Shown here: positions 1 to 8,399 of the stretch, piece by piece
Layout of the letters: every line of letters begins with the position of its first letter
How positions within the stretch are numbered: position 1 is the stretch's first letter
Assembly: GCA_035944555.1 (NCBI GenBank)
Contig: DASZAY010000009.1
Location: 248,001 to 312,000, forward strand
Length of the DNA: 64,000 nt
Direction of reading: 5' to 3'
DNA from: CADCWK01 sp035944555
GTDB taxonomy: Bacteria > Chloroflexota > Chloroflexia > Thermomicrobiales > UBA6265
Position numbers and translations under genes: made by a program
Notes under the pieces: generated by a model
What the model was told of the DNA's origin: nothing
Seen by the model: the letters and a program-made list of their open reading frames with translations, nothing else
Database searches by the model: none

Positions 1-2239
1 TCACGATGCGCTTGCCATCCAGCTCCATCATGTTGAACCGGCCGGGTGTCTGGAAGAACGTGTTGTCGAAGGTCCGGAGCGCCAGCCGGATCTGTTCCAG
101 CTGGATGTCCATGGCGAACGCGGCGGCGGCGGCGGCCAGCGCGTTCGCGATGTTGACCCGGATGCGGCCGCCGAATGTGGCCGGGATCTGGCTGGCGTAG
201 AGCAGACTGGTCTCGCGCCGGTGCTCCATCAGCGTCAGCATCTCGCCCTGGGGCGTCTGCTTGAGGACGACCGCCTTGCCGCGCTCGCGCAGGTGGTCAC
301 GGATCACCGGGTTGTTCTCGTCGAGGCTGAAGAAGACGATCTCGCCTCGCGCCGTCCGCTGCATCTCGACGGTCCACTCGTTGTCGGCGTTGAGGACCGA
401 CGCGCCGTCGCGGAGAGCCGCCTGGGGGACGACCGCCTTGACCCGGGCCAGGTCGCTGAGCGTGTCCACGCCCCGAAGCCCGAGGTGGTCTGACGCGATG
501 TTGGTCACGACGGCGACGTTGCAGCGATCGAAGCCGAGGCCCGAGCGCAGGATGCCGCCACGGGCCGTCTCCAGCACCGCAAAGTCGACCGCCGGGTTCT
601 TGAGCACCATCTGGGCACTCTGCGGCCCGCTCATGTCGCCCGACATGATCTGGGTGCCATCGATGTAGATGCCGTCGGTGCTGGTCAGGCCGACCTTCCG
701 GCCGGACGTCTTCATGATGTGGGCGATCATCCGGCTGGTCGTCGTCTTGCCGTTGGTCCCCGTCACCGCGACGATCGGGATCCGCGATGGCGAGCCGGTC
801 GGGAACATCATGTCAACGACGGCGCGGCCGACCAGGCGAGGATGCCCCTCGGTCGGGTGCGTGTGCATGCGGAACCCCGGGCCGGCATTGACCTCGCAGA
901 TCGCCCCGCCCATCTGCCGGACCGACTGGCTGATGTCCGGCGCGATGAAGTCGATGCCGGCGATATCCAGCCCGACGACCATGGCGGCCTGGCGGGCGAT
1001 CTCCATGTTATCCGGGTGGATGTCGTCGGTGCGGTCGATGCTGGTGCCGCCGGTACTCATGTTGCCGGTCAGCTTGAGCTGGATCAGCGCGCCGGCCTCC
1101 GGCACGCTCTCCAGCGTCAGTCCCTCGCGTTCCAGCACCTCGATGGTCTGGGAGTCGACGCTGATCCGGGTCAGGATCTTCTCGTGTCCGACGCCGCGCC
1201 GGGGATCGGCGTTGGCGGCCTCGATCAGCTGCTCGACGGTGCGGACACCATCGCCGATGACGTGCGCCGGAACGCGCTCGGCGACGGCGACGACCTCGTT
1301 GTTGACGACCAGGATTCGGTAATCCTTGCCGACGATGAACGTCTCGGCGATGACGGTTCCGTTCCGGCTCTCGCCCCGGGCGATCGCGAAGCCCTCACGG
1401 ACCTCCTCCTCGTCCCGCAGGTTGATGCAGACGCCACGGCCGTGGTTGCCATCCAGCGGCTTGAGGACGATCGGGTAGCCGATCCGCTTGGCGACCCGGA
1501 CCGCGTCGTCGGCGTCGCGGACGATCGCGCTGCGCGGGACGGGGATACCGACGTCATGGAGCAGCCGGTTGGTCAGCTCCTTGTTGCCGGCGATGTCGAC
1601 GGCGATGTCGGCCGACTGGCTGGTCACCGTCGCCCAGACGCGACGCTGGTACTTGCCGTGGCCCAGCTGGACCAGCGAGCGGCGCGGATCCAGTCGCAGC
1701 ACGGGGATCCCACGCCGCTGGGCCTCGCTGACAATCGCCCCGGTGGACGGGCCGTAGGCGAGCTGCTCGGCGACCTTGATCACCCGCTGCTCGAGCTCGG
1801 TCTGGTAGTCGAAGTCCGGCTCGGTGCCGTAGATCAGGTGGTTGAGCAACCGGAGCGCCAGCTCGCCGGCCGCCCGGCCAACGTCTTCCTGCTCGTAGGC
1901 GAAGACGACGTTGTACACGCCCCGCTCGCCGGTCGCGCGCGTCAGGCCCCGTCGCACCTCGCCACCCGCCAGGTTCTGGAGCTCGATGGCCACGTGCTCC
2001 AGCACGTGGCCCATCCACGTCCCTTCCCGGAGCCGGTGGAGGAAGCCACCGGGACGCCCCAGGGAGCAGCCATGATCGTAGAGTGACGGGATCAGTGCGG
2101 TCAGGCTGTCGTACAGCCCGGGCACCTTGTTGGACGGCCGGTCCTCGAGTTCGCCGATGTCGATCACCTGATGGATCACCGGCATCCGCGCCCAGACGTT
2201 CGGGCCACGCAGGGCGTTCGTCGAGCGGACTTCGATCAT
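1..2239 (-). CDS. cphA: cyanophycin synthetase (C-terminus beyond window edge)
   Basis: Polymerises L-aspartate and L-arginine into cyanophycin (multi-L-arginyl-poly-L-aspartate) using ATP; cytoplasmic storage granules. 746 codons are visible and the frame is open at the left edge, against roughly 870-900 residues for the family. Order seen: N-terminal CphA domain, ATP-grasp domain in the middle (residues about 220-480, with RIGYPIVLKPLDGNHGRG near the nucleotide site), then a Mur-ligase-like domain beginning with the P-loop VTGTNGKTTTSRM near residue 490. The start is the ATG reading MIEVRSTNALRGPNVWAR, preceded by GGAG about nine bases upstream. It lies 174 bases downstream of cyanophycinase on the same strand, so the two probably form one unit. 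A long plus-strand open frame over this gene is only a shadow of its codon bias. Confidence 0.95.
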   Translation of the reverse strand, partial: MIEVRSTNALRGPNVWARMPVIHQVIDIGELEDRPSNKVPGLYDSLTALIPSLYDHGCSLGRPGGFLHRLREGTWMGHVLEHVAIELQNLAGGEVRRGLTRATGERGVYNVVFAYEQEDVGRAAGELALRLLNHLIYGTEPDFDYQTELEQRVIKVAEQLAYGPSTGAIVSEAQRRGIPVLRLDPRRSLVQLGHGKYQRRVWATVTSQSADIAVDIAGNKELTNRLLHDVGIPVPRSAIVRDADDAVRVAKRIGYPIVLKPLDGNHGRGVCINLRDEEEVREGFAIARGESRNGTVIAETFIVGKDYRILVVNNEVVAVAERVPAHVIGDGVRTVEQLIEAANADPRRGVGHEKILTRISVDSQTIEVLEREGLTLESVPEAGALIQLKLTGNMSTGGTSIDRTDDIHPDNMEIARQAAMVVGLDIAGIDFIAPDISQSVRQMGGAICEVNAGPGFRMHTHPTEGHPRLVGRAVVDMMFPTGSPSRIPIVAVTGTNGKTTTSRMIAHIMKTSGRKVGLTSTDGIYIDGTQIMSGDMSGPQSAQMVLKNPAVDFAVLETARGGILRSGLGFDRCNVAVVTNIASDHLGLRGVDTLSDLARVKAVVPQAALRDGASVLNADNEWTVEMQRTARGEIVFFSLDENNPVIRDHLRERGKAVVLKQTPQGEMLTLMEHRRETSLLYASQIPATFGGRIRVNIANALAAAAAAFAMDIQLEQIRLALRTFDNTFFQTPGRFNMMELDGKRIV

Positions 2240-2413
2240 CGGCTGGGTCTCCGTGGGGCTGCGCCGGCCGGACGATCCGGGCGGGTCCGTAGCGATTTCC
2301 GGTGATGATAGCGACAACCGGGACGGCATCGTGCCATCCCGGGATCCTGACTTCTCCCACTGATATCGCAGCTTTGGTACCCGGCGTCCAGTGTGAACGA
2401 CCGGCGTGTGGGC

Positions 2414-3274
2414 CTAATACCAGTCGATCACCCGTCGATGGGGCACTGAGAACCGCCGGCCCGCCGTCAGGATGTGGAGGTTGGCATTGGAGACCGAAAT
2501 CCCGCCCTGCGCCTTGACCTCGGCGATATCCGAGACCATCCGCCGACCGTCGACGATCGTGATGCTCTGGCGGCCGATCACCTCCAGAGTGCCGGCCTCA
2601 TCGATCAGGACGCCGGTGTCCTCGTCGATGCCGACGCCGAGCAGCGACGGGTTGGCGGCGACGAGCGCGAGCAGCCGCCCGATCCGGTCGCGCTGGCGGA
2701 AGTGCTGATCGAGGATCATGTCCGGGACCAGGCCGAATCCGGCGACCATCTGCGCCATCCGGAGCCGGGGCGACGGGCCTGATGCCCCCATCGCCACCAT
2801 GTGGGCGGACAGGATCGACGCGCCGGCGCTGGTTCCCGCGACGATGGCACCGCGCTGGTGTCGCTCGCGGATCAACAGTTCGGCGTCGCTGCCGCCCATC
2901 ATGGCGGACAGCCGCATCTGGTTACCGCCCGTCAGGAAGATGCCGGTCGCGTCGCGAAGCGCGTCCAGCGATGCCCCTCCGTTCGCGTCTTCACGGCTCA
3001 TGATCGCGACGGACTCGGCCGACGCCGCGCCCATGTCGGTGAAGATCCTGGTGTATCGGGATCCAGCGGTCTCCAGTGATGATGCGGTCGGGATCACCGC
3101 GATCCGGGCGTCGTGACCGCCGGCAAGCTGGACGAACGTCGAGAGGATATGCCGGTCGTTGAGCTTGTCTTCGGCGCCTCCGATCGCGAGGCAGGGGCCG
3201 GGGATCATCGGGCCAGAGTCACCGGGTGCGAAGTGAATCGACGAGGTGGCGCCAGTCGGCTGGGCGGGTTGCAT
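2414..3274 (-). CDS. cphB: cyanophycinase
   Basis: Serine exopeptidase of family S51 that releases beta-Asp-Arg dipeptides from cyanophycin. At 286 aa it has the usual family length. The nucleophile elbow GTSAGAS places the catalytic serine at about residue 149, and LAIGGAEDK near residue 30 and FLTGGNQMRL near residue 115 are typical of the family. The start is uncertain: the first ATG (MQPAQPTG) is used here, but an internal ATG (MIPGPCLAIGGAED) at 3208 begins exactly at the conserved core. No signal peptide is evident, so it is presumably cytoplasmic. Synthetase follows on the same strand, giving a synthesis-plus-breakdown pair. The 251 bases upstream, up to the divergent methyltransferase gene, hold no gene and no riboswitch I could recognise. 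Confidence 0.93.
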   Translation of the reverse strand: MQPAQPTGATSSIHFAPGDSGPMIPGPCLAIGGAEDKLNDRHILSTFVQLAGGHDARIAVIPTASSLETAGSRYTRIFTDMGAASAESVAIMSREDANGGASLDALRDATGIFLTGGNQMRLSAMMGGSDAELLIRERHQRGAIVAGTSAGASILSAHMVAMGASGPSPRLRMAQMVAGFGLVPDMILDQHFRQRDRIGRLLALVAANPSLLGVGIDEDTGVLIDEAGTLEVIGRQSITIVDGRRMVSDIAEVKAQGGISVSNANLHILTAGRRFSVPHRRVIDWY

Positions 3275-3525
3275 GGGTATCCAATGGCTGGGACGGGCTG
3301 CAGGAGTGGCTCGCGACTGTACCCGCTGGACACCAGACGGTCAAACGCTGCGACGTGCTGAGATCCCTCAGCACCAGCCAGGTACGCCCGGACGGTAGTG
3401 GCGCGTTCCCAGCGGGTATCCTTTGAGGAATGCCCCGGTTCCTTGTCCATTACACGTGCTTCCTTGATCCGATGCGCTGTCGTCCCGCTGGCTCCGTCCT
3501 GCCACCGCTTCCGAGGACCTATCCC

Positions 3526-5457
3526 ATGGCTCACCCGTTCCTCGACCGCCTCGCCCGAGGCCCGCTGCTCTCCGATGGGGCGATGGGCACCATGCTCCAC
3601 GCCGCCGGCACGCCCATCGACGCCTGCTTCGACGCCCTGAACCTGACCAACCCGGACGCGATTTCGGTCGTCCACCGGGCCTACATCGCGGCGGGCGCCG
3701 ATGTGATCGAGACCAATACGTTCGGGGCCAACCGGTTCCGCCTGGAACCGCACGGTTTGGCCGGGAAGGTCGTTCAGGTCAACAAGCGTGCGGTGAAGCT
3801 GGCGCGGGAAGAGCGCGAGATCAGCGGGCAGCCGGTCCTGATCGCCGGTTCGATCGGGCCGACCGGCCGCAGCGTCAGCCATTTCGGCCGCACGCCGGTC
3901 GATGAGGTGCGCGCGACCTTCCGGGAGCAGGCCGAAGCGCTGCTCGAGGGTGGCATCGACCTGGTCGTGATCGAGACGATGAGCTCGCTGGACGAGATGG
4001 ATGCCGCGGTCGGCGCCGTTCGCGAAGCCTGCGACCTGCCACTGGTCGCGATGATGACCTTTGGCGACGACGGCTCGACGATGGGGGGAGACCTGCCGGC
4101 GTCGGTTTACCGGCGGCTCGCCGACATGGGCGTCGACGTCGTTGGCGGCAACTGCTCGGTGGGTCCGGGCAAGCTGCTCCCCGTCATGCGTGCTCTCGAC
4201 CGGGTCCGGGCCGAGCAGGACGGCGAGAACCTGCCGGCGCTCGCCTGCCAGCCCAACGCTGGCTGGCCAACCTACATCGGCAACCGGGTGTTCTACCCCT
4301 CGTCGCCGGAGTACTTCGCCGGCTTCGCCCTGGACGCGATCGCTGCCGGCGTGGGGCTGATCGGTGGCTGCTGCGGGACGACGCCGGAGCACATCGCCGC
4401 CATGCGCGCCGCGATCGATGGCCACACGGCCAAGCGGGAAGGGGAGACGCCGGAGGTGCCGGCAGATTCGCCGACGCCGCTCCGGATCGTCGGCATCCCG
4501 TCGCCGGCCGCCGCCAAATCGACCGAGCCCGACCCACCGACCGAGCTGGCCCGGAAGCTCGGCGAGAAGTTCGTCGTGAGCGTCGAGATCGACCCGCCCA
4601 AGGGGTTTAATCCGGCCAAGGCACTCGACGGTGCCAGGATGCTCAAGGACGCCGGCGTCGACGCGATCAACGTCGCGGACTCGCCGATGGCCCGTGTCCG
4701 GATGAGCGCGATGACGCTCTGCTACCTGATCCAGCACCAGGTCGGCATCGAGACGATCGTCCACTTCACGACGCGTGATCGGTCCCTCATGGGCCTTCAG
4801 TCCGACCTGCTCGGTGCTCATGCCGTCGGCATTCGGAACATTCTCGCTCTACGCGGCGACCCGCCATCGCTCGGAGATTACCCGGACTCGTCGGCCGTGT
4901 TCGACGTCGACTCGCCGGGACTCATCGGTGTGATCGACCGCCTGAACCGGGGTGCAGACTCGGCCGGGGCATCGATCGGCCGGCCGGCCTCGTTCACCAT
5001 CGCCTGCGCCGTTGACCCGACCAAGCCGGACCTCGACGAGGAGACGCAGCGTCTCCGGCGGAAGCTGGACGCGGGGGCCCATTTCATCATGTCGCAGCCG
5101 ATCTACGACATGGCCGTCTGGCAGCGGTTCCTGGACCACTACGAGCGGAGCCACGGGACCCGCGACCTCGGTGTTCCGGTCCTGATGGGGATCCTGCCGC
5201 TCCAGAGCAGCAAGCACGCTGAGTTCCTGCACAACGAGGTCCCGGGAATCACCCTGACGGACGAGGCGCGCGACCGGATGCGCCGGGCCGGGGCCGATGG
5301 CCGCAAGGAGGGGGTCCGGATGGCGCAGGATCTCCTGCTGGAAGCCGAGCCTCAGGTCCAGGGGGTCTACATCATGCCGTCGTTCGGCCGGTACGAGGTG
5401 GCGGCCGAGGTGATCGGCGTGCTGTCCAAGGACCGGGAGCTGGCCGGAGCGCGGTGA
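3526..5457 (+). CDS. bifunctional homocysteine S-methyltransferase / methylenetetrahydrofolate reductase
   Basis: A fused enzyme of methionine and one-carbon metabolism, similar in layout to Bacillus YitJ. The N-terminal half (about residues 1-300) is a homocysteine S-methyltransferase; zinc ligands are visible as Cys210 in GGNCSVGPGK and Cys282-Cys283 in GGCCGTTPEH. After a Pro-rich linker the C-terminal half (about 345-640) is a MetF-type flavin methylene-THF reductase (FVVSVEIDPPKGFNP, ALRGDPPS, QPIYD). Length is 643 aa. The frame is open further upstream, but the ATG at 3526 (MAHPFLDRL) is chosen because homology starts there and GAGG lies about nine bases before it. No cobalamin-binding domain is present, so the methyl donor of the first half cannot be told from sequence. 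Confidence 0.93.
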   Translation: MAHPFLDRLARGPLLSDGAMGTMLHAAGTPIDACFDALNLTNPDAISVVHRAYIAAGADVIETNTFGANRFRLEPHGLAGKVVQVNKRAVKLAREEREISGQPVLIAGSIGPTGRSVSHFGRTPVDEVRATFREQAEALLEGGIDLVVIETMSSLDEMDAAVGAVREACDLPLVAMMTFGDDGSTMGGDLPASVYRRLADMGVDVVGGNCSVGPGKLLPVMRALDRVRAEQDGENLPALACQPNAGWPTYIGNRVFYPSSPEYFAGFALDAIAAGVGLIGGCCGTTPEHIAAMRAAIDGHTAKREGETPEVPADSPTPLRIVGIPSPAAAKSTEPDPPTELARKLGEKFVVSVEIDPPKGFNPAKALDGARMLKDAGVDAINVADSPMARVRMSAMTLCYLIQHQVGIETIVHFTTRDRSLMGLQSDLLGAHAVGIRNILALRGDPPSLGDYPDSSAVFDVDSPGLIGVIDRLNRGADSAGASIGRPASFTIACAVDPTKPDLDEETQRLRRKLDAGAHFIMSQPIYDMAVWQRFLDHYERSHGTRDLGVPVLMGILPLQSSKHAEFLHNEVPGITLTDEARDRMRRAGADGRKEGVRMAQDLLLEAEPQVQGVYIMPSFGRYEVAAEVIGVLSKDRELAGAR

Positions 5458-5481
5458 CTGGCGGGAAGCCGGTCGAGCGGG

Positions 5482-5487
5482 TAGAAT
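5482..5487 (+). promoter_or_regulatory. possible -10 element for rplS-rnhB-yraN
   Basis: TAGAAT in the 200-base gap ahead of rplS. The hexamer 17 bases upstream (TGGCGG) is a poor -35. The rest of the gap is GC-rich with short inverted repeats but no convincing terminator, so a ribosomal-protein leader cannot be claimed. Confidence 0.35.
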
Positions 5488-5657
5488 CCGTCGTTGGTCG
5501 TCCCGGTTCCGGGCGGGTTCACCCTGCCGGCCGGGCACGTCAGCTTTCGATCGCAGGCAGCCGGTCGCCCAGTGTGGCCGTGGGTCGGTGACTGGCGCCG
5601 GTGGCGGGACACGCGCGATGACGCGGTCTTCGGCCGGCTAGCAACAGGGCAAGCTAC

Positions 5658-6032
5658 ATGGTCGCGCAGCTCATCCGCTCCATCGAGTCGGAGCAGTACA
5701 AGGACACCGTGCCGGTCTTCAACGCCGGCGACACCGTCCGGGTCGCCGTGAAGGTCGTCGAGGGCAACCGCGAGCGGATCCAGAACTTCGAGGGCGTCTG
5801 CATTCGCCGTCGTGGCGGCGGGATCAACGAGAACTTCACCGTTCGCCGGATCGCGTCCCACGCGGTCGGAGTCGAGCGGACGTTCCTGATCCACTCCCCC
5901 CGGATCGACCGGATCGAGGTCCTTCGCTTCGGCAAGGTCCGCCGCTCCAAGCTGTATTACCTCCGCGGGCTGTCCGGCAAGGCCGCCCGGATCAAGGAGC
6001 GGCAGCGCCCCAACGGCAAGCACCTCGTCTAG
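5658..6032 (+). CDS. rplS: 50S ribosomal protein L19
   Basis: L19 sits at the interface of the 30S and 50S subunits. The 124-aa product carries the family hallmarks: a basic KOW-like core with FNAGDTVRVAVKVVEGNRERIQNFEGVCI, then RRGGGINENFTVRRI, GVERTFLIHSP and the terminal KVRRSKLYYLRGLSGKAARIKE. The ATG start gives MVAQLIRSIESEQ, matching the usual L19 N-terminus. It is followed within 20 bases by rnhB and then yraN, a common bacterial order, so the three are probably co-transcribed. Confidence 0.97.
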   Translation: MVAQLIRSIESEQYKDTVPVFNAGDTVRVAVKVVEGNRERIQNFEGVCIRRRGGGINENFTVRRIASHAVGVERTFLIHSPRIDRIEVLRFGKVRRSKLYYLRGLSGKAARIKERQRPNGKHLV

Positions 6033-6047
6033 TCCGGGCGAAGCCGC

Positions 6048-6743
6048 TTGATCGTGTCCACGCCAGAACGAGACCTTCCCGAGCGCCCGACGCTCGACCA
6101 TGAGGTCGCGTTCTGGCGTTCGGGTTTTTCCGGAGTGGCCGGGGTCGACGAGGTCGGGCGCGGCGCGCTGGCCGGTCCACTCGTCGCGGCCGCGGTGATC
6201 CTGCCACCGGGCGACGATGCGACCGCCGCGACGCTGGCCGGGACGCTTCACCGTGTCCGTGACTCCAAGCAGCTCGACCCCGCGACGCGAAGCGAGCTGG
6301 CAGTCGTCATCGCCGGATGTGCCGCCGCCTGGGCGCTGGGCGTCGTCGAGGCCGAGGAGCTGGATCGCGTCGGCGTGGCGTCCGCCAACCGGATCGCCAT
6401 GGAACGGGCGGTCGGCGGACTGGATCGTCAGGCAGACGCGCTGCTGATCGACGCCCGGGTGATCGAGACACCGCTCCCGCAGGTCGGGCTGATCAAGGGT
6501 GACCGACACTCCCTTTCGATCGCCGCTGCCGCCATCCTCGCCAAGGTCCACCGCGACGGCGTGATGACTGACCACCACGCCGTGCACGCCGTGTACGACT
6601 TTGACCGCCACAAGGGGTACGGTACGCCCAGCCACCTGGCGACGCTGCGTGAGCATGGGCTCTGTCCTCTTCACCGTCGATCCTTCCGGATGCCCGGCAA
6701 CGAGGTGGTCGCGCTTCTCGACCAGGATGACGATGCCCCATGA
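6048..6743 (+). CDS. rnhB: ribonuclease HII
   Basis: Cleaves the RNA strand of RNA-DNA hybrids and single ribonucleotides misincorporated in DNA. Type 2 RNase H motifs are clear: GVDEVGRGALAGP with the first acidic residues, VRDSKQLDP, the lysine-rich KGDRHSLSIAAAAILAKVHRD, and DFDRHKGYGTPSHL near the end. Length 231 aa from a TTG start at 6048; a GTG at 6054 is equally possible, as neither has a strong ribosome site. The last bases overlap the start of yraN, which points to translational coupling. Confidence 0.94.
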   Translation: MIVSTPERDLPERPTLDHEVAFWRSGFSGVAGVDEVGRGALAGPLVAAAVILPPGDDATAATLAGTLHRVRDSKQLDPATRSELAVVIAGCAAAWALGVVEAEELDRVGVASANRIAMERAVGGLDRQADALLIDARVIETPLPQVGLIKGDRHSLSIAAAAILAKVHRDGVMTDHHAVHAVYDFDRHKGYGTPSHLATLREHGLCPLHRRSFRMPGNEVVALLDQDDDAP

Positions 6744-7125
6744 TCCCACGCCTCGCCGTGCGCTCGGCACCGCCGGGGAGGGACATGCCCTGCGCTTTCT
6801 CGAAGCGAAGGGCTACGAGGTCCTGGTGCGGCAGTGGCGGGGCGACGGCGGCGAGCTGGATCTCGTCCTGCGTGACGGGGAGGAACTGGTCGCCGTCGAG
6901 GTCAAGACCCGGCGTGGTGAGGGCTATGGTCGTGCGGCGGAGTCGGTGACCCCGCGGCAGTCGCGGACCTTGCTCCGCGCGATGGCGGCCTTTGTCGCGG
7001 ACCATGTTCCGCCGGATCAGCCCGAGCCGGTCTGGCGTGTCGACCTGGTCGCGGTGACACTCGACCGAACGGGGCGCGTCGTCGACGTCTCCCATGTCGA
7101 GAACGCGTTCGTCGCTGACGGATGA
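6733..7125 (+). CDS. yraN: YraN / UPF0102 family putative nuclease-fold protein
   Basis: Member of the UPF0102 family, which has a restriction-endonuclease-like fold; the biological role is not settled. Family signatures are present: GTAGEGHALRFLEAKGYEVL near the N-terminus and GGELDLVLRDGEELVAVEVKTR, which holds the PD-(D/E)XK-type acidic and lysine residues (E-L-D, then E-V-K). The start at 6733 (MPHDPTPRR) is chosen because AGGA lies about six bases upstream; an ATG at 6727 is the alternative. It overlaps the end of rnhB by 11 bases. Length 130 aa. Confidence 0.88.
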   Translation: MPHDPTPRRALGTAGEGHALRFLEAKGYEVLVRQWRGDGGELDLVLRDGEELVAVEVKTRRGEGYGRAAESVTPRQSRTLLRAMAAFVADHVPPDQPEPVWRVDLVAVTLDRTGRVVDVSHVENAFVADG

Positions 7126-7151
7126 ATAGAACCTCTAGCCGGAGATCCGCC

Positions 7152-7724
7152 ATGTCACCGCTCACCCGCATTCGCTGGTTGTTCGTCGTCCTGCTCCTCG
7201 CGCTCGCGTCGCCCATCGTCGCGGTTGGCCAGGACGAAGAGGGGGCCGCGGTTCTCGCCTATCCGGGCTACGTCCAGCGTGGGACATGTGCCGACCCGGG
7301 AGCCCCGATCGCCGCACTGGCCGAGACGGCGACGGGGGGCGGTGCCACGGATCAGACTGGCGTCTCGAGCGGCGATGGTTTGTCGGTGCCGGACGAGACG
7401 CTGCTGGCGGCGCTGCCGGCCGCGGTGAGCGTCACTCGGGTCGAGGCGTCGCTGACCGACCTGCTTGGCGACGACCTGATCGTCCGGATCGTCGCTGACG
7501 CCGAGGAACCGGAGACCGATGTCGCCTGTGGCGTCGTCCGGGGAGAGCCGGACGAGGACGGCAACCTGTACGTCGGGCTGGCTGCAACCAATGACTCCGA
7601 TGTCTGGGGTGTTGTCTGGCTCCGGGCCGATGGCGATGATGACGGGGCGACGACGGTCACGATCTTTCTGATCCCCGTAACGGCCGATGACGAGCCGTCA
7701 GCGTCGGACAGTTCCACTGACTGA
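7152..7724 (+). CDS. secreted or lipid-anchored hypothetical protein
   Basis: I do not recognise a family. The ATG at 7152 has GGAGA eight bases upstream and gives a typical signal peptide: basic residues (TRIRW) followed by the hydrophobic stretch LFVVLLLALASPIVAV and a probable cleavage near VGQ-DE. The mature part of about 160 residues is acidic and rich in Ala, Asp, Thr and Val. It contains two well-spaced cysteines (RGTCADPG and VACGVV) that could form a disulphide. A frame-compatible ATG at 7122 overlaps the yraN stop but lacks a ribosome site. Probably exported; the substrate or partner is unknown. Confidence 0.7.
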   Translation: MSPLTRIRWLFVVLLLALASPIVAVGQDEEGAAVLAYPGYVQRGTCADPGAPIAALAETATGGGATDQTGVSSGDGLSVPDETLLAALPAAVSVTRVEASLTDLLGDDLIVRIVADAEEPETDVACGVVRGEPDEDGNLYVGLAATNDSDVWGVVWLRADGDDDGATTVTIFLIPVTADDEPSASDSSTD

Positions 7725-7804
7725 CCGACCCCCCCGGGACGGGACATCGCGGTACCATGGCGCGGTTTGGCAGTTGGCCCTGACTCATGAGAGAGAGACA
7801 TCTG

Positions 7805-8359
7805 ATGGCCGAGTCAACCGCCCCACCCGAGCCCGCTCCCCAGCCCAATGCGTCGGCGTCGACCGCCGAGCACCGTGACAATGCGCCGGACGCAGTCGGA
7901 GTGGCGGTGCTGACCGTCAGCGACACCCGCACCGAGGCGACCGATGCCTCGGGCCAGATCATCCTGGCGGGACTCCGCGAGCAGCAGCACACGGTCGTGA
8001 ACTACCGGATCGTCCCTGACGAACCCGGCCGGATTGACCCGCTGTTGCGGGAGTGGGCCGCCGACGACAGGGTCGCCGCGATCCTGATCAACGGGGGGAC
8101 GGGGATCGCCCGGCGGGACACAACCTACGACGTCGTCGCTGGGCTGCTCGAGAAGCGGCTGGACGGGTTCGGTGAGTTGTTCCGGATGCTGAGCTACGAC
8201 GAGATCGGCGCGGCAGCGATGCTCTCGCGGGCCGTTGCCGGTGTCCATCACGGCACGCTCATCATCTCGATGCCCGGGTCCCGCAACGCGGTCAACCTGG
8301 CCATGAGCCGGCTGGTCCTGCCCGAGCTCAGCCACCTCGTCTACGAGATCACCAAGTAA
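7805..8359 (+). CDS. moaB: molybdenum cofactor biosynthesis protein MoaB-like
   Basis: MoaB/MogA-type domain, which adenylates molybdopterin before molybdenum insertion. After a Pro/Ala-rich N-terminal stretch of about 30 residues, the MPT-binding fold begins with GVAVLTVSDTRT and includes ILINGGTGIARRDTTYD (the GGTG substrate loop) and the C-terminal HGTLIISMPGSRNAV. Length 184 aa from the ATG at 7805 with a purine-rich GAGAGAGA upstream; an ATG 18 bases earlier is possible. moaA lies about 5 kb away on the other strand. No other moa/moe gene is in the window. Confidence 0.88.
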   Translation: MAESTAPPEPAPQPNASASTAEHRDNAPDAVGVAVLTVSDTRTEATDASGQIILAGLREQQHTVVNYRIVPDEPGRIDPLLREWAADDRVAAILINGGTGIARRDTTYDVVAGLLEKRLDGFGELFRMLSYDEIGAAAMLSRAVAGVHHGTLIISMPGSRNAVNLAMSRLVLPELSHLVYEITK

Positions 8360-8399
8360 CCACGCGCTCCAGGCTGCCGCCGGAAGGACGATCGCCCCG

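Noticed and set aside
719..2086. 455-codon plus-strand open frame over cphA
   Set aside because: It mirrors the high third-position GC of cphA on the other strand; no ribosome site, no recognisable domain.
3275..3525. Possible SAM or cobalamin riboswitch ahead of the methionine gene
   Set aside because: None of the conserved riboswitch core sequences is visible and there is no terminator; the gap is short.
3205..4821. 538-codon minus-strand open frame over the methyltransferase/MTHFR gene and the end of cphB
   Set aside because: Antisense shadow with biased composition (Arg/His/Asp/Gly rich) and no family motif.
5458..5657. L19 leader RNA
   Set aside because: Only short GC-rich inverted repeats; nothing matches a known ribosomal-protein leader.
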